Assembly: GCA_015067495.1 (NCBI GenBank)
Contig: SVMI01000008.1
Span: 26,475-90,474 of the forward strand
Reading direction: 5' to 3'
Length of the DNA stretch: 64,000 nucleotides
Source of the DNA: Oscillospiraceae bacterium
Lineage (GTDB): Bacteria; Bacillota; Clostridia; Oscillospirales; Oscillospiraceae
The translations under genes and the position numbers were made by a program. How positions within the stretch are numbered: position 1 is the first letter of the stretch; each line of letters starts with the position of its first letter. The notes beneath the pieces are model-generated. The model was not told the origin of the DNA. It made no database searches and was given only the letters and a program-made list of their open reading frames with translations. Of this stretch, positions 8,270 through 16,447 are shown in pieces.

Positions 8270-9205
8270 ATGAAGAAGGTCTGGATTTTCCTTGCGATCT
8301 TATTTTGCGCGGCATTGCTTATTTTCCTGCTTTCGGAACGGGATCACACCTATGTTGCATCCGATTACGGGGTTTTGCCGGGCAATAACGGAAGTGAAAA
8401 CAGCAAAAATTTACAGGACCTGATCGATCGTGTGTCAGTCAAGGGCGGTACGATCTTTATACCGCAAGGTGAGTATCTGTTCTGCCAAAACGGCACGCAG
8501 ACCTACGGCGATCACTGCATCAAAATGCGCTCAAATGTGTCGATCCTCGGAAGCGGCGACCAGACGATCCTGATGCCCGTCGGCGAGTCCCGGTACGGTC
8601 TTGATCTGTTTTATTTCAACGATTATCTTGACCACGGGAAAGCGGACTATCTTGAAAACTGCCGTTTTCAGGATTTCGTGATCGATGCATCCGGCACATC
8701 CTGCGAAACCTACACATCTGCCGGCAAGGGCTTTATGTTTAACCTCTTCCGTAATTGCCATTGGCGAAATGTCACAGTGAAATTTACAGACGCAACCGGC
8801 TTTGGCGTGGACTGTCCCATCAACAGCACAATCGTGAATTGCACAGCCATAGGCTGTGGTAAAGCTGCGAACGAAGATGCCACCGGCGCATCAGGCTTTG
8901 GGATCGGTTACGGATTTACCGAAGGGGAGAGCATCGAGATCCGTGATTGCATCGCCCGCGATAACAGGATCTTCGGCTTCTTTTTTGAGCATCAAGGCAG
9001 GTTTGATCCGCAGCGATATGCCCTTGATAATCAGGGCGATTTTTTGGTAACTGCCTGCGAAGCGGATAATAACCTGTATAATTTTGGCGGCATTTCCGCC
9101 TGCAATCTAATATATCGTGAATGCAGCTCGGGTACGTTTCGCGCGCGGGAGTTCTTCTTTGAGGATTGCGTAAATTGTGAATATAACGGGGTTCGGCTGC
9201 CGTAA
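8270..9205 (+). CDS. Membrane-anchored right-handed beta-helix (pectate-lyase-like) protein
   Basis: 311 aa. An N-terminal hydrophobic segment (residues ~4-21, IFLAILFCAALLIFLL) acts as uncleaved anchor or signal. It is followed by the pectate-lyase-superfamily entry VASDYGVLPGN...NLQDLID and GGTIFIPQGEYLF, then repeated short beta rungs (NCRFQDFVIDASG, NCHWRNVTVKF, NCTAIGCG, IRDCIARDNRIFGF) typical of parallel beta-helices. Likely carbohydrate-active outside the membrane; substrate unknown. It begins 4 nt after queA and ends 12 nt before tgt, so it is co-expressed with queuosine genes without obvious functional link. Confidence 0.7.
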   Translation: MKKVWIFLAILFCAALLIFLLSERDHTYVASDYGVLPGNNGSENSKNLQDLIDRVSVKGGTIFIPQGEYLFCQNGTQTYGDHCIKMRSNVSILGSGDQTILMPVGESRYGLDLFYFNDYLDHGKADYLENCRFQDFVIDASGTSCETYTSAGKGFMFNLFRNCHWRNVTVKFTDATGFGVDCPINSTIVNCTAIGCGKAANEDATGASGFGIGYGFTEGESIEIRDCIARDNRIFGFFFEHQGRFDPQRYALDNQGDFLVTACEADNNLYNFGGISACNLIYRECSSGTFRAREFFFEDCVNCEYNGVRLP

Positions 9206-9217
9206 CGGAGGTAATCT

Positions 9218-10348
9218 ATGTTTGAACTGAAGAAAACAGAAGGCAAGGCGCGCCGGGGTGAATTTACCTGCGCCCACGGTACTGTCCAAACGCCGGTCTT
9301 TATGAATGTGGGTACGCAAGGTGCGATCAAAGGCGCGCTCAGCGCGGAAGACCTGAAGAACATCGGCTGTCAGGTGGAGCTTTCCAATACCTATCATTTG
9401 CATCTGCGTCCAACCGATAAAGTGGTTCGCGAGATGGGCGGTCTGCATAAGTTTATGACGTGGGACGGACCGATCCTGACGGATTCCGGCGGATTTCAGG
9501 TGTTTAGCCTGTCCTCTCTTCGCAAGATCAAGGAGGAGGGCGTCTATTTCTCCTCTCATATTGACGGACACAAGATCTTTATGGGTCCTGAGGAGAGTAT
9601 GCAGATCCAGTCCAATCTGGGCAGCGACATCTGCATGGCTTTTGACGAGTGTATCGAGAATCCCGCGCCCCGGGATTACGTGCTGCAGAGCGTTGACCGC
9701 ACCTACCGCTGGCTTGTCCGATGCAAAAATGAAAATGCGCGTCTGAACGCACTGCCCGACACCGTTAACAGAGATCAGATGCTTTGGGGCATCAATCAGG
9801 GCGGTACGTATGCGGACATCCGCATCGATCATATGAAGCGCATTGCGGATCTGGATCTGCCCGGCTACGCCATCGGCGGTCTGGCTGTTGGTGAAACGGC
9901 ACAGGAGATGTATGACATCATCGAGGCAGTCGAGCCTCATATGCCCGTCAACAAGACCCGCTATCTCATGGGTGTCGGCACACCCAGTAACATCATTGAG
10001 GCAGTTGCCCGGGGTGTTGACTTCTTTGACTGTGTTATGCCTGCACGGAATGCCCGCCACGCGCGGCTTTTCACATGGGACGGCGCGATCAACCTGAGAA
10101 ATCAGAAGTACATGCTGGACGAAAATCCCATCGACCCCAAGTGCGACTGTCCCGTATGCCGCCGTTATTCCCGGGCATACATCCGTCATCTGTTTGTTGC
10201 AGAGGAGATGCTTGCAATGCGTCTTTCCGTCATGCACAATCTGTATTTCTACAATAAGCTGATGGAAAAGATCAGAGATGCTCTCGATCATGGCACTTTT
10301 GAGGATTTCCGTCGTGAATATTCTGTTAAATTGAGCCAGAGAATCTAA
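9218..10348 (+). CDS. tgt: tRNA-guanine transglycosylase
   Basis: 376 aa. It exchanges guanine-34 for preQ1 in GU(N)-anticodon tRNAs. TIM-barrel signatures: active-site Asp in LTDSGGFQVFSL, GGLAVGE, and nucleophile Asp in FDCVMPARNARHARLF. The zinc site is CDCPVC...YIRHL (CxCxxC plus His). ATG 9218 has SD ACGGAGG. It completes the queuosine pair with queA. Confidence 0.98.
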   Translation: MFELKKTEGKARRGEFTCAHGTVQTPVFMNVGTQGAIKGALSAEDLKNIGCQVELSNTYHLHLRPTDKVVREMGGLHKFMTWDGPILTDSGGFQVFSLSSLRKIKEEGVYFSSHIDGHKIFMGPEESMQIQSNLGSDICMAFDECIENPAPRDYVLQSVDRTYRWLVRCKNENARLNALPDTVNRDQMLWGINQGGTYADIRIDHMKRIADLDLPGYAIGGLAVGETAQEMYDIIEAVEPHMPVNKTRYLMGVGTPSNIIEAVARGVDFFDCVMPARNARHARLFTWDGAINLRNQKYMLDENPIDPKCDCPVCRRYSRAYIRHLFVAEEMLAMRLSVMHNLYFYNKLMEKIRDALDHGTFEDFRREYSVKLSQRI

Positions 10349-10355
10349 ATTCTGC

Positions 10356-10397
10356 TTGCTTTTTTGCACAACAATGTTATAATAATCAAGATTATTA
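10356..10397 (+). promoter_or_regulatory. Promoter of yajC with overlapping palindrome
   Basis: -35 TTGCTT (10356-10361), 16-nt spacer, -10 TATAAT (10378-10383). A perfect 8-bp inverted repeat TAATAATC-AA-GATTATTA (10380-10397) overlaps the -10 and probable start point and could be an operator, though AT-rich palindromes also arise by chance. Confidence 0.55.
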
Positions 10398-10416
10398 AAC
10401 CAAAGGAGTTTTCAAT

Positions 10417-10806
10417 ATGCTGCATTTTTTAACTGAAGGTACCACTCCGGCTCCCGGCTTGGACATTATGACAATCCTTATGATCGTCGGTATGATCGCT
10501 ATTTTTTACTTTATGGTCATTCGCCCTGAGAACAAGCGTAAGAAGGAAGCGGAGCAGCTTCGCTCCAGCATGAAGGTCGGCGATGAGATCACCACCATCG
10601 GCGGCATCCACGGTAAGGTCGTCAGCGTGAAGGACGACAAGTTTGTCATCGAGACAGGTGCCGATCAGGTTCGTATTGAGTTCGCAAAGTGGGCACTTTC
10701 CAGCAACGATACGGCTGCCGCCGCTGCGCAGGAGGAAGCCAAGAAGCGGCAGGAAGCCCGCGCCAAGGAAAAGGCTGCCAAGAAGGCAAAGAAGGAAGAA
10801 AAGTAA
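10417..10806 (+). CDS. yajC: Preprotein translocase subunit YajC
   Basis: 129 aa. One N-terminal transmembrane helix (residues ~18-38, ending YFMVIRPENKRKKE) is followed by the small YajC domain with DEITTIGGIHGKV. The C-terminus is a Lys/Ala/Glu-rich tail. YajC associates with SecDF-YidC. SD AAAGGAG precedes ATG 10417. queA-tgt-yajC is a common order, but secD/secF do not follow; a terminator does. Confidence 0.93.
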   Translation: MLHFLTEGTTPAPGLDIMTILMIVGMIAIFYFMVIRPENKRKKEAEQLRSSMKVGDEITTIGGIHGKVVSVKDDKFVIETGADQVRIEFAKWALSSNDTAAAAAQEEAKKRQEARAKEKAAKKAKKEEK

Positions 10807-10817
10807 ATTTATAAATG

Positions 10818-10849
10818 AAATGGTCTGTTGCCTCGCAACAGACCATTTT
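10818..10849. terminator. Bidirectional terminator between yajC and the glycosyltransferase gene
   Basis: Perfect 14-bp stem AAATGGTCTGTTGC / GCAACAGACCATTT with a CTC loop, and T/A runs on both sides. It serves the convergent yajC (+) and glycosyltransferase (-). Confidence 0.9.
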
Positions 10850-10850
10850 C

Positions 10851-11792
10851 TTATTCACTTTTCTCGTAAGTGAGAACTTCCTTTGCAAGATAGACCGGGC
10901 GCTGCTTACTCTGCTCAAAGATCCTTCCCACATATTCGCCGATGATGCCGATGCACAGCAGCTGCATACCGCCAAGGAAGAGGATCAGCACGATCTGTGT
11001 TGCGTAGCCGGGAATGTCAATGCCGACACACAGCTTCTGAATGACCACGACAAGCAGGTAGATCAGCGCAGCAATGGCGGTCATCGAACCGAGATAGGTT
11101 GCGATGCGCAGAGGTTTGGTAGAGAAGCCGATGATGCCGTCGATCGCGTAGTTAAAGAGCTTGCGGAAGCTCCATTTTGTCGTACCGGCGACCCGCTCGC
11201 AGGCGGTATAGGGGATGAAGTGGGTCTGGTAACCGACCCATGCAAAAATACCCTTGCTGAAGCGGTGATATTCTCCGAGCTGCAGGATGCTTTCAGCAAC
11301 ACTTCTGCGGAAGGTGCGGAAATCGCTGGCATCGTTGTGAAGTGTCACATCGGAAAGGCGGTTGATGACGGAATAAAATGCCTTCTTGAAGAATGAGAGG
11401 AGCTTACTCTCGCCGCGTCTGTCCTGATAAGCTGCGACCATATCGTAATCGGGATTTTCCTCAAGATACGCAACCATATCCCGCACGATCTCAGGGCGTT
11501 GCTGCAGATCCGCATCGATCAGAGAGATATATTCGCCATCGGCATGGCTCAGACCGGCATAAAGTCCGGCTTCTTTGCCGAAATTGCGGGAGAAGGAGAT
11601 CACCTTCACAGGGCAGACCTGCGCGGCGTGCAGCTTTTTCAGATTGTGCAGTGTGGCATCCCGGCTGCCATCGTCAATAAATACGATTTCATAATCATAT
11701 CCGCAACCTTCAAAGGCGGTGACCACCGCGTCGTGAAAGTTTTTGACGTTTTCTGCCTCATTATAGCAAGGAACAACAAGGGAAAGCTTCAT
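10851..11792 (-). CDS. Family 2 membrane glycosyltransferase (GtrB/DPM1-like)
   Basis: 313 aa. The N-terminal GT-A domain has LVVPCYNEAENV, IDDGSRDAT and IDADLQQRPE (metal-binding DxD region). About two transmembrane helices lie at residues ~230-290 (YLGSMTAIAALIYLLVVV and IVLILFLGGMQLLCIGIIG), then the conserved EYVGRIFEQSKQRPVYL tail. This layout fits polyprenyl-phosphate glycosyltransferases that make lipid-linked sugars for envelope glycosylation. It is monocistronic with its own promoter. The sugar donor cannot be determined. Confidence 0.88.
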   Translation of the reverse strand: MKLSLVVPCYNEAENVKNFHDAVVTAFEGCGYDYEIVFIDDGSRDATLHNLKKLHAAQVCPVKVISFSRNFGKEAGLYAGLSHADGEYISLIDADLQQRPEIVRDMVAYLEENPDYDMVAAYQDRRGESKLLSFFKKAFYSVINRLSDVTLHNDASDFRTFRRSVAESILQLGEYHRFSKGIFAWVGYQTHFIPYTACERVAGTTKWSFRKLFNYAIDGIIGFSTKPLRIATYLGSMTAIAALIYLLVVVIQKLCVGIDIPGYATQIVLILFLGGMQLLCIGIIGEYVGRIFEQSKQRPVYLAKEVLTYEKSE

Positions 11793-11830
11793 ATTCAGCG
11801 CTCCTATCGGATTTTGTTTGCGTTTTTATC

Positions 11831-11859
11831 ATTATACAATAGCCTTTTGATAAATGCAA
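11831..11859 (-). promoter_or_regulatory. Sigma-A promoter of the glycosyltransferase gene
   Basis: On the minus strand: -35 TTGCAT (11859-11854), 17 nt, -10 TATAAT (11836-11831). The SD AGGAGCG and ATG at 11792 follow. Confidence 0.75.
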
Positions 11860-11876
11860 CAAGTATGATTTTATTA

Positions 11877-11905
11877 TTGACATATTCAGGCAAATATGGT
11901 ACATT
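11877..11905 (+). promoter_or_regulatory. Sigma-A promoter of the valS T-box transcript
   Basis: -35 TTGACA (11877-11882), 17 nt, -10 TACATT (11900-11905). It is divergent from the glycosyltransferase promoter, with only 17 nt between the two -35 boxes. Confidence 0.75.
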
Positions 11906-11911
11906 TATCGT

Positions 11912-12147
11912 CGGTAAAAGTTTTGATGAAGAGGTTTCCGGCAGTTTCTTTTCAGAGAGCGGGCGGTTGGTGCAAGTCCGTATGCAGCCCCGGAATGGTC
12001 GCTTCGGAGCTTGCTTCCTGAACGCAGTAGGGAAGTGCGGGTCTGCCCGTTACAGCAGCAAGAGTGTCCGTTCTTTACGGAAATTCAGGTGGTACCGCGG
12101 AAATGTAGATTTTCGTCCTGAGTCAGTTGACTCGGGACGTTTCTTTT
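11912..12147 (+). promoter_or_regulatory. T-box riboswitch, valine-specific
   Basis: AGAGAG is at 11954-11959 with GGTTGGTG downstream. The specifier context GGAATGGTCGC gives codon GTC (Val) at 11998-12000. The T-box core AGGTGGTACCGCG is at 12087-12099. The terminator stem is CGTCCTGAGTC (12114-12124) / GACTCGGGACG (12129-12139) with one G-T wobble and a T-rich tail. The layout closely matches the tyrosine T-box at 3797. It controls valS directly. Confidence 0.94.
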
Positions 12148-12163
12148 TTGAAAGGAGATCATT

Positions 12164-14803
12164 ATGGCAAGAGAATTACCGAAGGTCTATGAGCCTCAGC
12201 AGGTAGAAAATGAAATTTACTCCATGTGGGAGGAGAAGGGGTATTTCCGTCCCCGGAACAAGGAGGGCGCAAAGCCCTTTACCATCGTGATGCCGCCCCC
12301 GAATGTCACGGGTCAGCTGCATATGGGTCACGCTATGGACGCAACATTGCAGGATACCATTATCCGTTTCAAGAGAATGCAGGGCTACGATGCACTGTGG
12401 GTTCCCGGTGTTGACCACGCGGGTATCGCAACACAGATCAAGGTGGAAGAGGAGCTTCGCAAGGAAGGTCTGACCCGTTACGATCTGGGTCGTGAGCTGT
12501 TTTTGGAGCGTGTTTGGGATTGGAAGCATAAGTACGGCAACCGCATCGTCCAGCAGCAGAAGAAGCTGGGTGCATCCTGCGATTGGGATCGCGCCAGATT
12601 TACCATGGATGAGGGTTGCTCCAAAGCTGTTCGCGAGGTGTTTGTTTCACTCTATGAAAAGGGTCTGATCTATAAGGGCAGCCGTATCATCAACTGGTGT
12701 CCCCATTGTGTTACAGCCCTTTCCGATGCCGAGGTCGAGTATGTGGACAAGCCCGGTCATCTGTGGCACATCCGATATCCTCTGGCTGACGGCAGCGGTG
12801 AGGTCGTCATCGCCACCACCCGTCCTGAGACCATGCTGGGCGATACCGGCGTCTGCGTCAATCCCAATGATGCGCGTTATACTTCCATTGTCGGCAAGAA
12901 GGTCATTCTGCCTCTTGTTAATAAAGAGATTCCCGTTGTTGCCGATGATTATGCAGAGATGGAGTTCGGCACCGGCTGTGTCAAGATGACTCCTGCCCAC
13001 GACCCCAACGACTTTGAGGTTGGTCTGCGCCACAATCTGGAGATCATCCGCGTTCTGGACGATAACGGTGTCGTCAACGAGCTGGGCGGCAAGTACGAGG
13101 GTATGGATCGCTATGAAGCCAGAAAGGCGATCATTGCCGATCTGGAAGCCGGCGGCTACCTCGTCAAGATCGACGATCACAGCCACAACGTGGGTACCTG
13201 CTATCGCTGCCATAATGATGTTGAGCCGATCATTTCCGCACAGTGGTTTGTGAAGATGAAGCCCTTGGCTGAGGAAGCCATTCGTGTGGTCAAGGAAGGC
13301 GAGACCCGGTTTGTGCCGGATCGTTTCTCCAAGACCTATCTGAACTGGATGGAAAATGTCCGTGACTGGTGCATTTCCCGTCAGCTGTGGTGGGGTCATC
13401 AGATTCCCGCATGGACCTGTGCAGATTGCGGTCACATCACCGTTTCCCGTGAGGATGCCTGCAAGTGCGAAAAGTGCGGCAGCACCAACATCGAGCGGGA
13501 TCCCGATGTGCTGGATACATGGTTCAGCTCGGCTTTGTGGCCCTTTGAGGTATTTGGCTGGCCTGAAAAGACGCCTGAATTGGCAAAATTCTATCCCACC
13601 AGCGTGCTGGTCACCGGCTATGACATTATCTTCTTCTGGGTTGCCAGAATGATTTTCTCCGGCTGTGAGCATACCGGCAAAACTCCCTTTGACACCGTTC
13701 TCATTCACGGCCTTGTCCGTGACAATCAGGGCAGAAAGATGTCCAAGTCCCTTGGAAACGGCATCGACCCTCTGGAAATGATCGAAAAGTACGGCTGTGA
13801 TGCGCTGCGTATGAACATGGTTACCGGCAACTCTCCCGGAAACGACATGCGTTTCTACGTGGAGCGCTGTGAGGCAATGCGTAACTTTGCCAACAAGCTG
13901 TGGAACGCATCCCGTTACGTCATGATGAATCTTGCTGAGGACGCCGTAAATCAGCTGCCCGATGCCAAGAACCTTGAGATCGCGGATAAGTGGGTGCTGT
14001 CCAAGCTGAACACTCTGATTGCGGAAGTGACAGATAATCTCGAGAAGTATGAGCTGGGTGTTGCCGTTCAGAAGATCTATGACTTCATTTGGGACACCTA
14101 CTGCGACTGGTATATCGAGCTGACCAAGGCTCGTCTGTACTCCGAGGATGCTGTCCGCAAGCAGACCGCCATCGGCGTGCTGGTCTATGTTCTGGATCAG
14201 ACGCTGCGCCTGCTGCATCCCTTTATGCCCTTTATCACCGAGGAGATCTGGCAGAGCCTGCCCCATGAGGGCGAAGCGCTGATCATTGCCGATTGGCCCG
14301 TTTACTCTGCTGACCTTGCGTTCAAGACTGAGGAAGCCAGCATGGAGTCCGTGATGGACGCCATTCGCTCCATCCGCAACCGCCGCTCGGAAATGAACGT
14401 GCCGCCGTCCAAGAAGGCAGAGCTTTATATCCTTGCAAACGATCCCGCGATTTTTGCGGAGGGTGAGGGCTTTATGCAGCGCCTTGCCTATGCTGACAAG
14501 GTCACGCTGCTGGATAAAGAACCTGAAAATCTCGACGGTATGGTCACCTGCACCACCAGTGATGCCAAGATCTACATTCCCATGGGTCAGCTGGTGGATG
14601 TCGCCAAGGAGCTGGAGCGTATCGCCAAGGAGCTGGAGAAGAACCGTAAGTTCCTCGCATCCCTTGAAAGCAAGCTCTCCAATGAAGGCTTTGTTTCCCG
14701 CGCGCCGGAGGCTGTCGTCGCCGCAGAGCGCGAGAAGGCACAAAAGACACGTGATCTGATCGCCCAGCTGGAGCAGAGCGAAGCAGCCATGAAGAAGCTG
14801 TAA
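12164..14803 (+). CDS. valS: Valyl-tRNA synthetase
   Basis: 879 aa class Ia synthetase. HIGH equivalent HMGHA ([10 protein letters not shown]), KMSKS in [11 protein letters not shown], editing domain with [14 protein letters not shown], and zinc-like Cys clusters (CYRCHN; CADCGHI...CKCEKCG). The anticodon-binding domain is followed by a C-terminal coiled-coil arm (residues ~815-879) typical of ValRS. SD GAAAGGAGAT, ATG 12164. Regulated by the Val T-box, with a strong terminator 12 nt after the stop. A ~760-codon open frame on the opposite strand is a shadow of this gene. Confidence 0.98.
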   Translation: MARELPKVYEPQQVENEIYSMWEEKGYFRPRNKEGAKPFTIVMPPPNVTGQLHMGHAMDATLQDTIIRFKRMQGYDALWVPGVDHAGIATQIKVEEELRKEGLTRYDLGRELFLERVWDWKHKYGNRIVQQQKKLGASCDWDRARFTMDEGCSKAVREVFVSLYEKGLIYKGSRIINWCPHCVTALSDAEVEYVDKPGHLWHIRYPLADGSGEVVIATTRPETMLGDTGVCVNPNDARYTSIVGKKVILPLVNKEIPVVADDYAEMEFGTGCVKMTPAHDPNDFEVGLRHNLEIIRVLDDNGVVNELGGKYEGMDRYEARKAIIADLEAGGYLVKIDDHSHNVGTCYRCHNDVEPIISAQWFVKMKPLAEEAIRVVKEGETRFVPDRFSKTYLNWMENVRDWCISRQLWWGHQIPAWTCADCGHITVSREDACKCEKCGSTNIERDPDVLDTWFSSALWPFEVFGWPEKTPELAKFYPTSVLVTGYDIIFFWVARMIFSGCEHTGKTPFDTVLIHGLVRDNQGRKMSKSLGNGIDPLEMIEKYGCDALRMNMVTGNSPGNDMRFYVERCEAMRNFANKLWNASRYVMMNLAEDAVNQLPDAKNLEIADKWVLSKLNTLIAEVTDNLEKYELGVAVQKIYDFIWDTYCDWYIELTKARLYSEDAVRKQTAIGVLVYVLDQTLRLLHPFMPFITEEIWQSLPHEGEALIIADWPVYSADLAFKTEEASMESVMDAIRSIRNRRSEMNVPPSKKAELYILANDPAIFAEGEGFMQRLAYADKVTLLDKEPENLDGMVTCTTSDAKIYIPMGQLVDVAKELERIAKELEKNRKFLASLESKLSNEGFVSRAPEAVVAAEREKAQKTRDLIAQLEQSEAAMKKL

Positions 14804-14815
14804 TATTCCAATTTT

Positions 14816-14852
14816 ACTCTCCCGTGCAGTTTGCATGGGAGAGTATTTTTTT
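14816..14852 (+). terminator. Terminator after valS
   Basis: 13-bp stem ACTCTCCCGTGCA / TGCATGGGAGAGT (one G-T pair), loop GTT, then seven T after an A. Confidence 0.92.
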
Positions 14853-14929
14853 ATCGGGCGAAATCCGACTGCAAAGAACATAAATGCTTCTTTATACTGA
14901 AGTGGCAATCTTAACAAGGGGGAAGGAAA

Positions 14930-15247
14930 ATGCAATTTACCAGTTATCTGGAAAACGGACGATTAACAGTCGCTCTCAATGGCGAGATCGATCATCATCG
15001 CGCCAAGCATTATATCAAGGCGATTGCCGGGAAGATCGAGGCATACACACCTGAGGTCTGCATCCTTAATTTTGAGGATGTCACGTTTATTGATTCTTCC
15101 GGCATTGCAGTTGTTATCAATGCGCTTCGTGCAATGACACAAATTGAAGGAAGACTTATGCTGACAGGTATGAGTGAACAGCCGATGCGTGTCTTCCGCG
15201 CGTCGGGCATTGACAAATTGGTAGATATTAAGGAGGCAGTATCATGA
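14930..15247 (+). CDS. spoIIAA: Anti-sigma-F factor antagonist SpoIIAA
   Basis: 105 aa STAS-domain protein, slightly shorter than the B. subtilis protein (117). The key FIDSSGIAVVINAL segment (residues 53-66) holds the serine phosphorylated by SpoIIAB. When dephosphorylated it releases sigma-F in the forespore. It overlaps spoIIAB by 4 nt (ATGA), giving the classic spoIIAA-spoIIAB-sigF operon. I could not find a convincing sigma-H promoter between the valS terminator and this gene. Confidence 0.95.
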   Translation: MQFTSYLENGRLTVALNGEIDHHRAKHYIKAIAGKIEAYTPEVCILNFEDVTFIDSSGIAVVINALRAMTQIEGRLMLTGMSEQPMRVFRASGIDKLVDIKEAVS

Positions 15248-15675
15248 AGTTTGAAAATTATATGATTCTCGAGTTTCCCAGCCGTTCCAGCAACGAGGCA
15301 TTTGCCCGATCTGCCGTTGCATGCTTTGCGGCACAAATGGATCCGACGTTGGAAGAACTGGGTGACATCAAAACCGCTGTTTCCGAAGCGGTTACAAATT
15401 GCATCGTTCACGCCTATCCGAATAGGATCGGACAGATCATGCTGCGCTGCAGGATCCTGAAAGACAACGTTTTTGACATTGTGGTCAAGGATAAGGGGAT
15501 CGGCATTTCCGATATTGAGCAGGCAAGACGTCCCATGTACACTACCGGCGGCAACGATCGCAGCGGCATGGGCTTTACCATCATGGAAAGCTTCATGACG
15601 TCCTTTGAGGTGACTTCCATGCCCGGGAAAGGAACAACGGTACATATGAGACGTCGCATTCAAAAACGCCAATGA
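15244..15675 (+). CDS. spoIIAB: Anti-sigma-F factor / serine kinase SpoIIAB
   Basis: 143 aa GHKL-family kinase. N box SEAVTNCIVHAYP, G1 box DKGIGISDIE, then a YTTGG lid and G2 RSGMGFTIME. It holds sigma-F inactive with ATP and phosphorylates SpoIIAA. Start and stop overlap neighbours by 4 nt on both sides, indicating tight translational coupling. Confidence 0.96.
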   Translation: MKFENYMILEFPSRSSNEAFARSAVACFAAQMDPTLEELGDIKTAVSEAVTNCIVHAYPNRIGQIMLRCRILKDNVFDIVVKDKGIGISDIEQARRPMYTTGGNDRSGMGFTIMESFMTSFEVTSMPGKGTTVHMRRRIQKRQ

Positions 15676-16376
15676 GCCGCACAGAGGAGCTGATCGCCCA
15701 GGCGCAGCAGGGGGATAAGGATGCATCAGAAGCGTTGGTCAACGAGAATGCCGGTCTGATCTGGTCTGTTGCGCGCCGTTTTTTGGGACGCGGCACAGAG
15801 GCAGATGATCTGTACCAGTTGGGCTGCCTTGGCTTTTTGAAGGCAGTGGAGGGCTTTGATCTTGCCTATGGCACACAGTTTTCCACCTATGCTGTACCCA
15901 AGATCGCAGGGGAGATCCGACGTTTTTTGCGCGATGACGGTGCTGTTAAGGTATCACGCACCATCAAAGAGCATGCCGCGACGATCAAATCCACACGCAG
16001 CAAACTCAATCACACCCTCAACCGTGAACCGACGATCAATGAGATTTCTCAAGTTACCGGCTTAACGCCGGAAGAGATCGCTACTGCGGAAACCGCCACC
16101 GCTGCCACGGAATCGATCCAGCGAGAGACCGGGGAGGATGGCTTCTCCCTTGAAGACATTCTGTCCGACACGCAGACGGAGGACTCACTTGTTGAGAAGA
16201 TTTCTTTGCGTCAGGCGATCTCGAAGCTGCCTGAACGGGAACGGAGTGTGATACAGCTGCGTTACTTCCACGGTTTAACGCAGGAGCGTGTGGCACGGGT
16301 CATGGAGGTCAGTCAAGTCCAGATCTCCCGCATTGAAAAGAAAGCACTCATAATTCTGCGACAACTGATGGATTAG
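15672..16376 (+). CDS. sigF: Sporulation sigma factor SigF
   Basis: 234 aa sigma-70 of the sporulation/SigB-F-G class. Region 2 has YQLGCLGFLKAVEGFD and FSTYAVPKIAGEIRRFLRDDG. Region 3 follows. Region 4 has LPERERSVIQLRYFHGLTQ and a helix-turn-helix ending VSQVQISRIEKKAL. It directs early forespore transcription. It is the last gene of the spoIIA operon; pcrA has its own promoter. Confidence 0.96.
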   Translation: MSRTEELIAQAQQGDKDASEALVNENAGLIWSVARRFLGRGTEADDLYQLGCLGFLKAVEGFDLAYGTQFSTYAVPKIAGEIRRFLRDDGAVKVSRTIKEHAATIKSTRSKLNHTLNREPTINEISQVTGLTPEEIATAETATAATESIQRETGEDGFSLEDILSDTQTEDSLVEKISLRQAISKLPERERSVIQLRYFHGLTQERVARVMEVSQVQISRIEKKALIILRQLMD

Positions 16377-16388
16377 CATAAATTTTTC

Positions 16389-16417
16389 TTTACCTTTTAA
16401 CAAAAATGCGGTAAAAT
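16389..16417 (+). promoter_or_regulatory. Sigma-A promoter of pcrA
   Basis: -35 TTTACC (16389-16394), 17 nt, -10 TAAAAT (16412-16417), placed between the sigF stop and pcrA ATG 16448. Confidence 0.6.
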
Positions 16418-16447
16418 AGTTGTATCTTATTTTGGCAGGTTACAGCT

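Noticed and set aside
12647..14935. A ~760-codon open frame on the minus strand opposite valS
   Set aside because: It is antisense to a complete valS with all synthetase motifs, has no plausible protein pattern or SD, and arises from the biased codon use of the sense gene.
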